Counted from the stretch's first letter, positions 8,407-17,052 are shown. The stretch is DNA of 64,000 nt from Streptomyces scabiei 87.22 (GCF_000091305.1 NC_013929.1:4960001-5024000), one strand, 5' to 3'. The notes: a model not told the origin generated them from the letters alone. Translations and numbers: made by a program.

Positions 8407-9555
8407 TCATGCGGCGAGAGCGGGTCGGCCGCCCCAGCGGATGCCTTTCTCGCTGCGGATACGGGCGCGTTCCTTGCGTTCGGCGACCAGGACGTCATGG
8501 TGGCGGGCATTGGCATTGCGCCAGCGGAGGTAGGCGTGCAGGGCCCGGGTCTGCACGGTGTGGTTGGGGTGGTTCGAGTTGGCGATGGTGAACTGCCGCA
8601 GCGGTCCGAAGTGCGCTTCGATCGGGTTCGCCCATGAGGCGTAGGTCGGGGTGAAACACAGCTCGACCTTGTGCTTCATCGCCCAGCGACGGATGTCGGC
8701 ACCCTTGTGGGCGGAGAGGTTGTCCAGGATCACGTAGATCGGTGCGCCGTCGGGCCGGGCGGCACGGATCGATCTCAGCGCGGCCAGCGTGTTCACGGCT
8801 CCCTTCTTTCGCCGGTTCACGCCCCACAGCCGGTCGTCGCCGACCGAGTAGCAGCCGTGGAAATACCGGACTCCGTGGGTGCGGTGGTAGGTGGCCGGCA
8901 GCCGGTTGGGACGCCCTTGTTCGGCCCAGCCCGAGCCCGCGGTGGGCCGGATCCCGAGCGGGCCGAACTCGTCGAACGCAAAGACCCGGTCCGGGAAGCG
9001 GTCCAAGACGTGCTCGATACGGTCCAGCTTCGCCTCCCGTTCGGGGTCCGGGGACTCCTTCCAGGTCTTGGTGCGCTGGAAGGTGACGCCGCGGCGGGCG
9101 AGCAGGCACCGTAACGCCTCACGGCCGATGCGGATCAGCCGGCCGTGCACTTTGCGCAGGTAGGCGACCAGCTTGCGCAGCGACCAGCGGGTGAACGGCT
9201 GGCCGAGCTTGACCGGGCGGGTAGTGGCCGTCGCGATAACGAAGTCCTCGTCGTCATCGCTGAGTCGGCGGGGACGGCCTCCCGCCCACTGAGGGTCCAG
9301 GCAGGCCAGGCCCTTCTCATTGAACGCGTGGATCACATCCCTGACGGTGTCCTCGTCGGCCTGCACCAGCTGGGCGATCACCGGCACTCGGTTCCCGCCT
9401 GCCGAGGCCAGCAGCATCATCGCCCGCCGGTAGCGAACAGAACTGGCGCTGCCCCGGCGCACGATCTGCTGCAGCTTCTGCCCCTCCTGGTCGGTCAGTC
9501 TGCGCACACGGACGGGCTCGGCCACCGCGCCTCCAGCGGTCGGATCGGATGTCAC
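8407..9555 (-). CDS. IS630-family DDE transposase, apparently intact
   Basis: 382 residues from a GTG start. An N-terminal helix-turn-helix region (about residues 15-110) ends in GRPRRLSDDD. The catalytic triad is present: Asp in FAFDEFGP, Asp in VILDNLSAHKG and Glu in YASWANPIEAHFG, the signature of IS630/Tc1-type enzymes. Nothing is truncated or frameshifted, so the element may be active. It lies between the element's inverted repeats and points away from the 5' part of the interrupted regulator. Confidence 0.92.
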   Translation of the reverse strand: MTSDPTAGGAVAEPVRVRRLTDQEGQKLQQIVRRGSASSVRYRRAMMLLASAGGNRVPVIAQLVQADEDTVRDVIHAFNEKGLACLDPQWAGGRPRRLSDDDEDFVIATATTRPVKLGQPFTRWSLRKLVAYLRKVHGRLIRIGREALRCLLARRGVTFQRTKTWKESPDPEREAKLDRIEHVLDRFPDRVFAFDEFGPLGIRPTAGSGWAEQGRPNRLPATYHRTHGVRYFHGCYSVGDDRLWGVNRRKKGAVNTLAALRSIRAARPDGAPIYVILDNLSAHKGADIRRWAMKHKVELCFTPTYASWANPIEAHFGPLRQFTIANSNHPNHTVQTRALHAYLRWRNANARHHDVLVAERKERARIRSEKGIRWGGRPALAA

Positions 9556-9570
9556 CGCACATCCAACCGC

Positions 9571-9609
9571 TACGACCGCCCACCCGGCGAACCTATGCGG
9601 TCATAGCAC
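9571..9609. repeat. Right terminal inverted repeat of the IS630 element
   Basis: Ends CCTATGCGGTCATAGCAC. It is the inverted partner of 7602-7640 and is followed by the second TA copy at 9610-9611. Confidence 0.85.
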
Positions 9610-10624
9610 TAGCAGTACCGGATCGCAGCAGGTGAGGCCGGACCTGGAGCAGGGACCACACAGAGTGGATGTTGAGGTCGACGTAACCGTGATTCGGAGC
9701 CAATCCCTGAGCGAGGTGAACGAGCAGCTTGTCACCCGGCCATGGCCCGGGGGTGCGGGTGGCAATGAAGTCGTCGGTCAGTTCCAGATGGGCGGTCTCG
9801 CCGATCCAGTACGCCCAGTAGTTCAGGTTCGCCGCCTCACCGGAGTCATCGTCGATCAGCGCGGTGTCGATGAAGTGGCTCATGCGGTCCCGGTCTCCCT
9901 GCCGGGCCGAGACGGCTGCGACGGAACGAGAGTTGAGCCAGCGGGTGAGCCAGTCGCCGGGGCGTTCAGTGGCCTGCTGGTGGGCGAGCCACTGCGATGT
10001 GTCGGGCTGATCGTCGTATCCGGAGAGGTACAAGGCCTGGCGGCGTAGGAGGAACTGATCCTCTCCACGTGCCTGCTCGGCCGTGCGCCGCATCTGCGTG
10101 AAGAAGCGAGTCCGGTCGGATGCCGACAGCTCCGGCCCGGCCGGCGCGGGTCCTCGGCGCCTGCGGCGCGCGGCGGTCAAGTCCCGGACAGGCTGGGGCG
10201 GTACGCGGTTGAGAGGCCAAGCAAGCACCTCGACGAGATCACGCTGCATCACGCAGGCTCCGAGCGGGCTGTCCTCGACCCCAGCCGCACCGTCGAGGGC
10301 GCCGGCGAGGAGGACGTCTGCCTCCAGGGCACGATCGAGGGCCCGAAGGAGCGCAGGCACGGTGCCCATCTGCATGAGCCGGTGACGATGCACGAGCATC
10401 TGCCCGACCGGTACAGCGGTCAGAGGGCGACGGCCGGACTCCCACCCGGCGATCGTGTCCGCGGACACACGCAGCCGCTCAGCCGCTTCCTCCTGGGTGA
10501 GCCCCGCCTGCTCTCGTATGACCCGGAAGACATGGCCGGAAATGACGCCCGTGCGAGGGCGAGCAGTCGTTCCCTGACTGCTGGTCAGGGCTGGTCGCGA
10601 ACTCGACTGCATAAACAGCCCCAT
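9610..10624 (-). pseudogene. 5' part of an XRE-family regulator split by the IS630 element
   Basis: The first 338 or so residues of a DNA-binding protein. A Cro/C1-type helix-turn-helix (LTQEEAAERLRVSADTIAGWES, shown here only in part by its key LTQEEAAERL and IAGWESG) occupies about residues 35-75. The rest is a helical domain without a recognised motif. The reading frame runs on a few codons into the element (SAMTA) and stops. The missing end is at 7487-7601. Start choice is open: the ATG at 10624 or an internal ATG at 10612 with GGGG upstream. The truncated product could still bind DNA, but its C-terminal 38 or so residues are lost. Confidence 0.85.
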
Positions 10625-10947
10625 TTCCGTGCGCGAAGCAAAACACTTGTACTCGCAGTCACTTCAAGCAGTGATCACGGACTTCTACCTTCATATGCAT
10701 CACCGGACGAGCCTAGTGGGACGGCAGCCTCGACGGCCGGTGATGGACCACGCCGAACGCGAGTGCTTGGGAGGGACGCGACGATGACCATGACGGCTGC
10801 CTCGGTGGGACCGCAGCGCCACCAGGAGCGGCATGCGGCGAGGCTCTGATCACAGACACAGGCCACAGACCCGCTTGCGAAGTGAGGACCCCCGCGACGG
10901 GCGCAACCGTCCGGGGGCGTGGCCACCAGCCAAACCCAGAGGAGCTG
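10625..10947. other. Divergent intergenic region
   Basis: 323 bp between the XRE regulator and the small-protein operon. It is less GC-rich near 10640-10700. It must hold both promoters, but I see no confident -35/-10 pair or inverted repeat and no coding frame with a plausible product. Confidence 0.5.
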
Positions 10948-11283
10948 ATGGCAGTGAGCATTATCCACACATGGGTGAAACGGGTACTGGGCGTATGGGC
11001 GCCCGGCACCGGCAGACGCCGAGCGGGCGAGCGGACGGCGGTATCCGCCACCGACCGGCTTTCCGAGTCGCCTCTCACGGCGCCCCCCTCGCTCCCGGCC
11101 CACCGCTCCCCGTACGGACTGCACACCCCCCTCGATGGCGCTGCGACCGCCATGGTCCGGCCCTACCTGGCCGCCGCCGAGCGAAAGCCTGAGTGCGCCT
11201 TTCAGACCCGCTCACGTGGCCGTACCCCGAGCTGCTCGGTGTCACCGGCTCGCACACGACGGTTCGCGGAGGTGAGCCGGTGA
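10948..11283 (+). CDS. Small conserved protein with HRSPYGL...PYL motif
   Basis: 111 residues; the ATG is chosen because AGAGGAG lies just upstream. The N-terminus is amphipathic and basic (TWVKRVLGVWAPGTGRRRAG). The centre reads LPAHRSPYGLHTPLDGAAT followed by VRPYLAAAE. The same layout recurs at 25315-25629, so the two are paralogues of a small actinomycete protein of unknown role. The C-terminal 35 residues differ from the paralogue (Arg-rich here), perhaps through an old frameshift. The stop overlaps the next start (GTGA at 11280-11283). It is the first gene of a three-gene operon divergent from the XRE regulator. Confidence 0.65.
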   Translation: MAVSIIHTWVKRVLGVWAPGTGRRRAGERTAVSATDRLSESPLTAPPSLPAHRSPYGLHTPLDGAATAMVRPYLAAAERKPECAFQTRSRGRTPSCSVSPARTRRFAEVSR

Positions 11284-11480
11284 CCGACGGACGAGTGAAG
11301 GCTGCCGTCCGGCGCGACGAGATGCCCATGCTCCGCACCTATCGGCTGTGGTTCGAGCACACCCGCAGGTGCGACCGGGGCTGCAACGGCATTCCCAAGG
11401 CGCAGGACGGGTGCGAGGCCGGGCAGGAACTGTGGGGCGCGTACCGCCTCGCGAGAATCGGAAGGGGCGGCGCATCATGA
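11280..11480 (+). CDS. Small Cys-containing hypothetical protein
   Basis: 66 residues from a GTG start that overlaps the previous stop by four bases and is preceded by GGAGGTG, so it is translationally coupled. It contains RTYRLWFEHTRRCDRGCNG and DGCEAGQELWGAYRLAR. The three cysteines (CDRGC and DGC) could bind a metal or form a disulphide. I do not assign a function. It lies in the middle of the small-protein operon and its own stop overlaps the next ATG. Confidence 0.6.
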   Translation: MTDGRVKAAVRRDEMPMLRTYRLWFEHTRRCDRGCNGIPKAQDGCEAGQELWGAYRLARIGRGGAS

Positions 11481-11737
11481 GCTGGACCATCGAGCGCGCA
11501 CCAGGACGACCGGTGCGCCGGACCGACGACGATCGTCTCGCCGTCCCCCTGCGGCTGACCCACACCGGCGGCCACCCCACCCATACCGAGCTGACCCTCA
11601 CCCTCGCCGAAGCCGAACACCTCCACGCCGCCCTCTGCCGAGCCCTCGACGGCCAGCCCCCGCCACCGGCCGTCCCGGACTGCCGACAGCCCGTTCAGGC
11701 ATCTCCCGGTGCCGCCCACGTCGTGGGCCACGTGTAG
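11477..11737 (+). CDS. Small hypothetical protein
   Basis: 86 residues. The ATG overlaps the preceding TGA (ATGA). It opens MSWTIERAPGRPVRRTDDD, and the middle has alternating Thr-Leu strands (ELTLTLAEAEHLHAALCRAL) suggesting a beta strand followed by a helix. No known domain is recognised. Tight coupling with the two upstream genes argues that it is real and functions with them. Confidence 0.55.
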   Translation: MSWTIERAPGRPVRRTDDDRLAVPLRLTHTGGHPTHTELTLTLAEAEHLHAALCRALDGQPPPPAVPDCRQPVQASPGAAHVVGHV

Positions 11738-11842
11738 CGGGTACGCGCGGACGGCACCGCACCGACGCCCCGCCGCCGACGCATCCCATGGCCCGGCGGC
11801 GAGGCGGGGCCGAGGTGCGGCGGCCACCCACCGATACGCCGG

Positions 11843-12724
11843 TCAGCGCACCAGCAGGTCGATCACCCCGGTCAGGTCCTCCTCCCCACCGCCCTCGGCC
11901 GACCGGCGGCGCATCAACGCGAAGTAGGGGTTGAGCAGTTCCGGGCTGACGCCCTGTTCCTCGGCGGTGGTGAGGAAGGTCGGCGTGCCCGCCACCTGCA
12001 TGGCCAGGTTGGAGACCACGCCCCCGGTGTAGCGACCGCTCCGCAGCCGGTCGGCGGTGCCGTGCACGGACGGGGCCATCGCGGTGAGCCAGTCGGCCAG
12101 TAGCGGGGCGAGGGACGCGGGGTCGATGTCCTCCTTGCGGATCAGGGCGAAGGCGTGCGCGGCCCCGGCGAACATCCCGTACATGGCGCTGAGCAGGGCC
12201 ACGTCGTGCAGGGCCGCGAAGCCCGCGTCCTCGCCCACGTAGGCGGTGCCGGCCGGCACGCCCAGGGTCGTACGGTGCCGCTCGAAGAGTTCGCGCGAGC
12301 CGCTGTAGAAGACGTAACCGCCGGCCTCGGGGACGCCGATCATCGGTGGGACGGCCATGATGCCGCCGTCCAGATAGCGGGCGCCTCTCTCACGGGCCCG
12401 TTCGGCGCGGACACGGGCCTGGGCGGGGGTGCTGGTGGTCAGGTTCACCAGGTCGCGTCCGGCCAAGTCGGCACCCGCAATTGCCTCGTCGACGGAGGCG
12501 TCGTCCAACAGGCAGACCACGACCAGGGAGTTCGCCGCGACCGCCTCAGCGGCGCTGCCGGCGACCCTGGCCCCCTCGGCGGCGAGCGCCTCGGCGCGGG
12601 CCGGAGTGCGGTTCCAGACGGTGAGCGGGTGGCCGGCGGCGAGCCAGGCACGGGCCAGCGCGGTGCCCATCGCGCCGAGTCCCAGCAGGGTGACGGAGGT
12701 CTTCTCCAGAGCGTTCTGTGTCAT
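11843..12724 (-). CDS. NAD(P)-dependent oxidoreductase, 6PGDH/imine-reductase-like
   Basis: 293 residues from the ATG at 12724 (an upstream TTG at 12760 is less likely). The Rossmann motif LLGLGAMGTALA is followed by VWNRTPARAEAL, typical of NADPH-using members of the beta-hydroxyacid dehydrogenase group. GGIMAVPPMIG and the helical C-terminal half (ALHDVALLSAMYGMFAGAAH) resemble imine reductases and related proteins. The substrate is not predictable. It is transcribed divergently from an HxlR regulator 98 bp away, which probably controls it. Confidence 0.85.
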   Translation of the reverse strand: MTQNALEKTSVTLLGLGAMGTALARAWLAAGHPLTVWNRTPARAEALAAEGARVAGSAAEAVAANSLVVVCLLDDASVDEAIAGADLAGRDLVNLTTSTPAQARVRAERARERGARYLDGGIMAVPPMIGVPEAGGYVFYSGSRELFERHRTTLGVPAGTAYVGEDAGFAALHDVALLSAMYGMFAGAAHAFALIRKEDIDPASLAPLLADWLTAMAPSVHGTADRLRSGRYTGGVVSNLAMQVAGTPTFLTTAEEQGVSPELLNPYFALMRRRSAEGGGEEDLTGVIDLLVR

Positions 12725-12759
12725 GCCGAACAGGCTGGTCGCGGGCGCGGACGTGATCA

Positions 12760-12787
12760 AGTAGGCACTTCGGAGTGGGTGGTTACT
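12760..12787. promoter_or_regulatory. Possible HxlR operator
   Basis: An imperfect dyad, AGTA-GG-CACT, then TCGG, then AGTG-GGTGG-TTACT, lies in the gap between the oxidoreductase and the HxlR gene. HxlR regulators usually bind dyads beside their own divergent promoters. The symmetry is imperfect, so this is a suggestion. Confidence 0.35.
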
Positions 12788-12822
12788 CTGAGGAGAGCGA
12801 GCACGTCAAAGGGGTGGGGCAC

Positions 12823-13161
12823 ATGACGACGCTGAACCGGCCGGGCGCACCGGACGAGCACGCCTGCGGGATCGACACCGCGATGGAGGTGATCGGCGGC
12901 AAGTGGAAGGTGCTGATTCTCTGGGCCCTGCACGAGCATCCGAGCCGCCGCTTCGGCGAGTTGCGCCGGCTGCTTCCGGGGGTCAGCGAGAAGGTGCTGG
13001 CCTCGCATCTGCGCGAGATGGAGACGGACGGCATCGTGCGACGCGTCTCCTACGACGAGGTGCCGCCCCGCGTGGAGTACTCACTGACGGACGACGGGAC
13101 ACGCCTCAACGACGCGCTCGGGCCGCTGGCCGCCTGGGGCCGCGGGCGGGCCAAGCGGTAG
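12823..13161 (+). CDS. HxlR-family winged-helix regulator
   Basis: 112 residues; the ATG at 12823 is preferred, with GGGGTGGGG upstream. ACGIDTAMEVIGGKWKVLIL is the hallmark start of the HxlR domain, including the Cys that senses electrophiles or redox state in some members. RRFGELRRLLPGVSEKVLASHLREME forms the recognition region and VEYSLTDDG the wing. It probably represses or activates the divergent oxidoreductase gene and itself in response to a small reactive compound. Confidence 0.92.
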   Translation: MTTLNRPGAPDEHACGIDTAMEVIGGKWKVLILWALHEHPSRRFGELRRLLPGVSEKVLASHLREMETDGIVRRVSYDEVPPRVEYSLTDDGTRLNDALGPLAAWGRGRAKR

Positions 13162-13387
13162 CCCTTCCGGTCCCTCGCGCTGCGCACCTCCTGCGAGTGC
13201 AGCGAAGGTGACCGGCCACAAGGCCTGACCGGGCCGAAAGCCATCAAGGCCAACCCCCCTCCCTCGGACTCGGCGCATCTGTGTTCCCAATCGTCCGACG
13301 CGACCGCCAAGGCGCGACGCCGAGCCCCATCCCGGCTCGGCACCGCAGAAAATGTGACCGGTTCAAAAACCACCTCTGCCACACCCG

Positions 13388-13416
13388 TTGACTTCCCTCT
13401 CTCCCGGCTCTACTTT
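13388..13416 (+). promoter_or_regulatory. Promoter of the GH27-GH43 operon
   Basis: TTGACT (13388-13393) and TACTTT (13411-13416) with a 17-bp spacer is a good match to a vegetative promoter. Transcription would start near 13423, about 68 nt before the ATG. Confidence 0.65.
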
Positions 13417-13453
13417 CGGCCAGCCAGCATGTTCGGCGTGCCGATCCCCGTTC

Positions 13454-13467
13454 GAGATATCGATCTC
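13454..13467. promoter_or_regulatory. Possible operator in the GH27 leader
   Basis: GAGAT-ATCG-ATCTC is a 5-4-5 inverted repeat about 30 bp downstream of the proposed transcription start and 24 bp before the GH27 start codon. That placement suits a repressor that blocks elongation. The cognate regulator is not visible nearby. Confidence 0.4.
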
Positions 13468-13490
13468 CGGGTATCCATCGAAGGAGCCGC

Positions 13491-15491
13491 ATGACCTCCC
13501 CTCCACGTGCCAACTCCCGTGGTCTCCAACGACTTTGCAGGAAGACGGTGATCCGCGCGGTCACCCTGGCGACCGCCGCCACAGCCGCCCTGATCTTCGC
13601 CCAGCCGCCGACCGCGGCCCCCACCCCCCGGACGCTGACCGACATCGCCCCGGTCGCGGTGACGGACCGCCAGATCCCCGTCCCCGAAGCCCCGATGGGC
13701 TGGGCCTCCTGGAACGCCTTCGCCGCGAAGGTCGACTACGACGTCATCAAGAAGCAGGTCGACGCGTTCGTCGCCGCCGGGCTGCCCGAGGCCGGCTACG
13801 AGTACATCAACATCGACGAGGGCTGGTGGCAGGGCACCCGCGACAGCGCGGGCAACATCACCGTCGACGAGGCCGAGTGGCCCGGCGGCATGAAGGCCAT
13901 CGCCGACTACATCCACAGCAAGGGCCTGAAGGCGGGCATCTACACCGACGCCGGCAAGGACGGCTGCGGCTACTACTTCCCCACCGGCCGCCCCGCCGCT
14001 CCCGGCAGCGGCAGCGAGGGCCACTACGTCCAGGACATGACGCGGTTCTCCCAGTGGGGCTTCGACTTCGTGAAGGTCGACTGGTGCGGCGGCGACGCCG
14101 AGCGCCTCGACCCGAAGACGACCTACCAGGCGATCAGCGACGCCGTGGCCACCGCGACCGCCACCACCGGCCGCCCCCTCGCCCTCTCCCTGTGCAACTG
14201 GGGCTACTCCAACCCCTGGAACTGGGCGCCGGGCATGGGCCCGATGTGGCGGACGAACACGGACATCTTCTACCACGGCCAGGGCCTGACGTACGCGGGC
14301 ATGCTGACCAACTACGACCGGAACGTGCACCCCACCGCCCAGCACACCGGGTACTACAACGACCCCGACATGCTGATGATCGGCATGGGTCTCACCGCCG
14401 CCCAGGACCGCACCCACATGAACCTGTGGGCAATCTCCGGCGCCCCGCTGCTCGCGGGCAACGACCTCTCCACCATGACCACGGAGACGGCGAACATCCT
14501 CAAGAACTCCGAGGTCATCGCCGTCGACCAGGACCCCCGCGGCCTCCAGGGCGTCAAGGTCGCCGAGGACACCACCGGCCTCCAGGTCTACGGCAAGGTC
14601 CTCTCCGGCACCGGCAACCGCGCGGTCGTCCTGCTCAACCGCACCTCCACCACGCAGAACATGACCGTCCGCTGGTCCGACCTCGGCCTCACCAACGCCT
14701 CCGCGACCGTCCGTGACCTGTGGAGCCGTACCGACGTCGGTACGCCCGGCACGAGTTACACCACCAGCGTCCCGGCCGGAACCTCCGTGATGCTCACGGT
14801 CAAGGGCGGCACCGAGCAGGCATCGAGCACCTACACGGGCACGTCGAGCTTCTCCGGCGTGGTCGCCGGGAACACCGGGCTGAAGACGGTCGACGTCTCC
14901 TACACCAACAACACCTCCACGGCACGCGTCGGCACCCTCACCGTCAACGGCCAGACCTCCACCAAGGTCTCCTTCCCGCCGACCGGCTCCTCCCCCGGCA
15001 CCATCTCGGTCGCCCTGTCGCTCACCAAGGGCAGCGCCAACACGATCACGTTCACCGGCGCCCCCACCCTCGAAGGCATCGTCGTACGGCCGCTGCCCGG
15101 CACCAACGGCACGCTGATCACCGGCACGGGCTCCGGCCGCTGCGCGGACATCGACAACAACACGATCACCAACGGCACGGACGCCCAGCTGTGGGACTGC
15201 TCCGGCGGCCAGAACCAGGTCTGGCAGTACACCTCCCGCAAGGAACTGGTCGTGTACGGCAACAAGTGCCTGGACGCCTGGGACCGCGGCACCTCCAACG
15301 GCACCCGTGTCGTCATCTGGGACTGCCACGGCGGCACCAACCAGCAGTGGCACGTGAACGCCGACGGCACGATCGTCAACGTCAACTCCGGCCTCTGCCT
15401 GGACGCCTACAACGCCGCGACCGCCAACGGCACGAAGCTCGTCCTGTGGTCCTGCAACGGCCAGAACAACCAGAAGTGGAGCCGGACATGA
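13491..15491 (+). CDS. Secreted GH27 enzyme with CBM13, probable beta-L-arabinopyranosidase
   Basis: 666 residues, AAGGAG upstream. Signal peptide to about residue 43. The GH27 barrel spans about 69-345, with nucleophile Asp197 in VKVDWCGGD and the acid/base in YNDPDML (about 290-294). A Greek-key beta domain follows, then a jelly roll (about 440-535) and a ricin-type CBM13 with three QxW-like repeats (about 540-666). GH27 alpha-galactosidases carry Asp-Asp before the C/G-W of strand 2, whereas this protein has Asp109-Glu110 in NIDEGWW. The Asp-to-Glu change and the four-domain order match the characterised S. avermitilis GH27 beta-L-arabinopyranosidase. It should trim L-arabinopyranose from arabinogalactans. 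Its stop overlaps the GH43 start. Confidence 0.88.
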   Translation: MTSPPRANSRGLQRLCRKTVIRAVTLATAATAALIFAQPPTAAPTPRTLTDIAPVAVTDRQIPVPEAPMGWASWNAFAAKVDYDVIKKQVDAFVAAGLPEAGYEYINIDEGWWQGTRDSAGNITVDEAEWPGGMKAIADYIHSKGLKAGIYTDAGKDGCGYYFPTGRPAAPGSGSEGHYVQDMTRFSQWGFDFVKVDWCGGDAERLDPKTTYQAISDAVATATATTGRPLALSLCNWGYSNPWNWAPGMGPMWRTNTDIFYHGQGLTYAGMLTNYDRNVHPTAQHTGYYNDPDMLMIGMGLTAAQDRTHMNLWAISGAPLLAGNDLSTMTTETANILKNSEVIAVDQDPRGLQGVKVAEDTTGLQVYGKVLSGTGNRAVVLLNRTSTTQNMTVRWSDLGLTNASATVRDLWSRTDVGTPGTSYTTSVPAGTSVMLTVKGGTEQASSTYTGTSSFSGVVAGNTGLKTVDVSYTNNTSTARVGTLTVNGQTSTKVSFPPTGSSPGTISVALSLTKGSANTITFTGAPTLEGIVVRPLPGTNGTLITGTGSGRCADIDNNTITNGTDAQLWDCSGGQNQVWQYTSRKELVVYGNKCLDAWDRGTSNGTRVVIWDCHGGTNQQWHVNADGTIVNVNSGLCLDAYNAATANGTKLVLWSCNGQNNQKWSRT

Positions 15492-16885
15492 ACGACATGA
15501 CCAGCGGGCCCGGCCTCTCCCGCCGTATGTTCCTCGGCACGGCGGCGACCGTGCCGCTGGCCGCGACCGGTGTGCTCACCCTCGGCGCGGGCACCGCCCA
15601 CGCCGCCGACTCGGCGTACGCGATGGTCTACTTCACCGAGTCCACCACCATGCTGGAGGCCGACTACGGCCTCCACCTGGCCGTCAGCCAGGACGGGCTC
15701 AACTGGACCCCGCTGAACCAGAACGCACCCCTGGTCACCCCCACCCAGGGCGCCGGCGGGCTGCGCGACCCGTTCCTGATGCGCAAGCAGGACGGCACGT
15801 TCGTCGTCCTGGCGACGGACCTCAAGGGCACCGACTGGAACTACAACAGCACCTACATCCACGTCTGGGACTCGACCGACCTGCGGACCTTCACCGGCTA
15901 CCGGCGCGTGAAGCTGCACGACATGACCACCACCCACAGCTGGGCCCCGGAGGCCTACTGGGACGCGGCGCGCGGCCGGTACGGCATCCTCTACTCCTCG
16001 GTGAACAGCAGCGGCCACAACGTCATCATGGTCAGCTACACCACCGACTTCGTCACGACGTCCAGCCCCCAGGTCTTCTTCGACCCCGGCTACGACATCA
16101 TCGACGGCAACCTCACGGTCGGCGTGAACGGCGTCAACTACCTCTACTACAAGGTCAACCAGACCCTCGTGGGCGCGCGCTCGACGACCCTGAACCCCGG
16201 CAGCTTCACACCGTTCAGCACCGCGGCCTCCCACGGCGGCACCGAGGCACCCACGGTGGTGAAGTCCCTGACCTCCGACACCTGGTACCTCTGGGGAGAC
16301 ACGTACACCCCCAACGGCGTCTTCTACGCCTGGCAGTCGGGCAACCTCGCCTCCGGCACCTGGACCGCCCTCGACCAGAGGCTCTACACCCAGCCGCTCA
16401 ACTCCAAGCACTGCGGCATCCACCCGATCACCTCGACCGAGTACACCAACCTGCTGGCCCGGTGGGGCGCGCCGGCCTGGAACCGCCTCAAGTCGTACAA
16501 CTTCCCGTCCCGCTACGTCCGCCACAGCAACTACGTCGGCCGGATCGACGAGTACCCCTTCGACCCGTTCACCGACTCCCAGTGGAAGCTGGTCCCGGGC
16601 CTGGCGGACTCCTCCGGGGTCTCCTTCCAGTCGGTCAGCCACCCCACCCGCTACCTCCGGCACTACGACTACGCCCTCCGCCTCGACGTGAACGACGGCA
16701 CGTCGACCTTCGCCGCCGACGCCACGTTCACCCGGGTAGCCGGCCTCGCGGACTCGACGTGGTCGTCCTTCCGCTCGTACAACAACCCGACCCGCTACAT
16801 CCGCCACAGCAACTACGTGCTCCGCATCGACCCGGTCTCCACGGCGACGGAGAGGGCGGACGCGACGTTCCGGGTCGGCTACTGA
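15488..16885 (+). CDS. Secreted GH43-like enzyme with AbfB (CBM42) domain
   Basis: 465 residues. The ATG overlaps the GH27 stop (ATGA). A Tat signal, LSRRMFLGTAA, ends at AHAAD. The five-bladed propeller shows GH43-type motifs: Asp94 in LRDPFLM and the likely catalytic acid Glu155 in SWAPEAYWD. From about residue 328 a beta-trefoil AbfB domain has three repeats (RYVRHSNY, RYLRHYDY, RYIRHSNY), which bind arabinofuranosyl side chains. I infer an alpha-L-arabinofuranosidase or related exo-enzyme that acts outside the cell with the coupled GH27 protein on arabinose-decorated plant polymers. The exact bond specificity is open because GH43 is broad. Confidence 0.85.
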   Translation: MNDMTSGPGLSRRMFLGTAATVPLAATGVLTLGAGTAHAADSAYAMVYFTESTTMLEADYGLHLAVSQDGLNWTPLNQNAPLVTPTQGAGGLRDPFLMRKQDGTFVVLATDLKGTDWNYNSTYIHVWDSTDLRTFTGYRRVKLHDMTTTHSWAPEAYWDAARGRYGILYSSVNSSGHNVIMVSYTTDFVTTSSPQVFFDPGYDIIDGNLTVGVNGVNYLYYKVNQTLVGARSTTLNPGSFTPFSTAASHGGTEAPTVVKSLTSDTWYLWGDTYTPNGVFYAWQSGNLASGTWTALDQRLYTQPLNSKHCGIHPITSTEYTNLLARWGAPAWNRLKSYNFPSRYVRHSNYVGRIDEYPFDPFTDSQWKLVPGLADSSGVSFQSVSHPTRYLRHYDYALRLDVNDGTSTFAADATFTRVAGLADSTWSSFRSYNNPTRYIRHSNYVLRIDPVSTATERADATFRVGY

Positions 16886-17052
16886 ACCGACCGGCACGGC
16901 CGGGGTGACCGGCCGTCTCTCCGTGCCCCGTCTCTCCGTGCCCCGTTCCCCGGGGCGCGGGGCGCGGGGAGACACACGAACGGGCTTGTGCGGCAGGCGT
17001 GTTGGCGTCCGGGCGGCCCGGACCTCGTGCGGGCGTCTGCGATGCTGTGCCG

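Larger units (their letters stand above)
7602..9609. mobile_element. IS630-family element with a passenger gene
   Basis: The element is 2008 bp long. Its ends are imperfect inverted repeats of about 35-39 bp (7602-7640 and 9571-9609); the outer 28 bp differ at one position. It is flanked by TA dinucleotides at 7600-7601 and 9610-9611, the target duplication characteristic of the IS630/Tc1/mariner group. Inside are an intact DDE transposase (minus strand) and a convergent DUF6368-like gene (plus strand). Ordinary IS630 members carry only the transposase in about 1.1-1.2 kb, so the passenger accounts for the extra length. The insertion lies inside the XRE regulator gene. Confidence 0.9.
13162..13490. 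other. Leader and promoter region of the GH27-GH43 operon
   Basis: 329 bp without a credible gene. It contains the promoter at 13388-13416 and the dyad at 13454-13467; the rest shows no notable structure. Confidence 0.6.
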
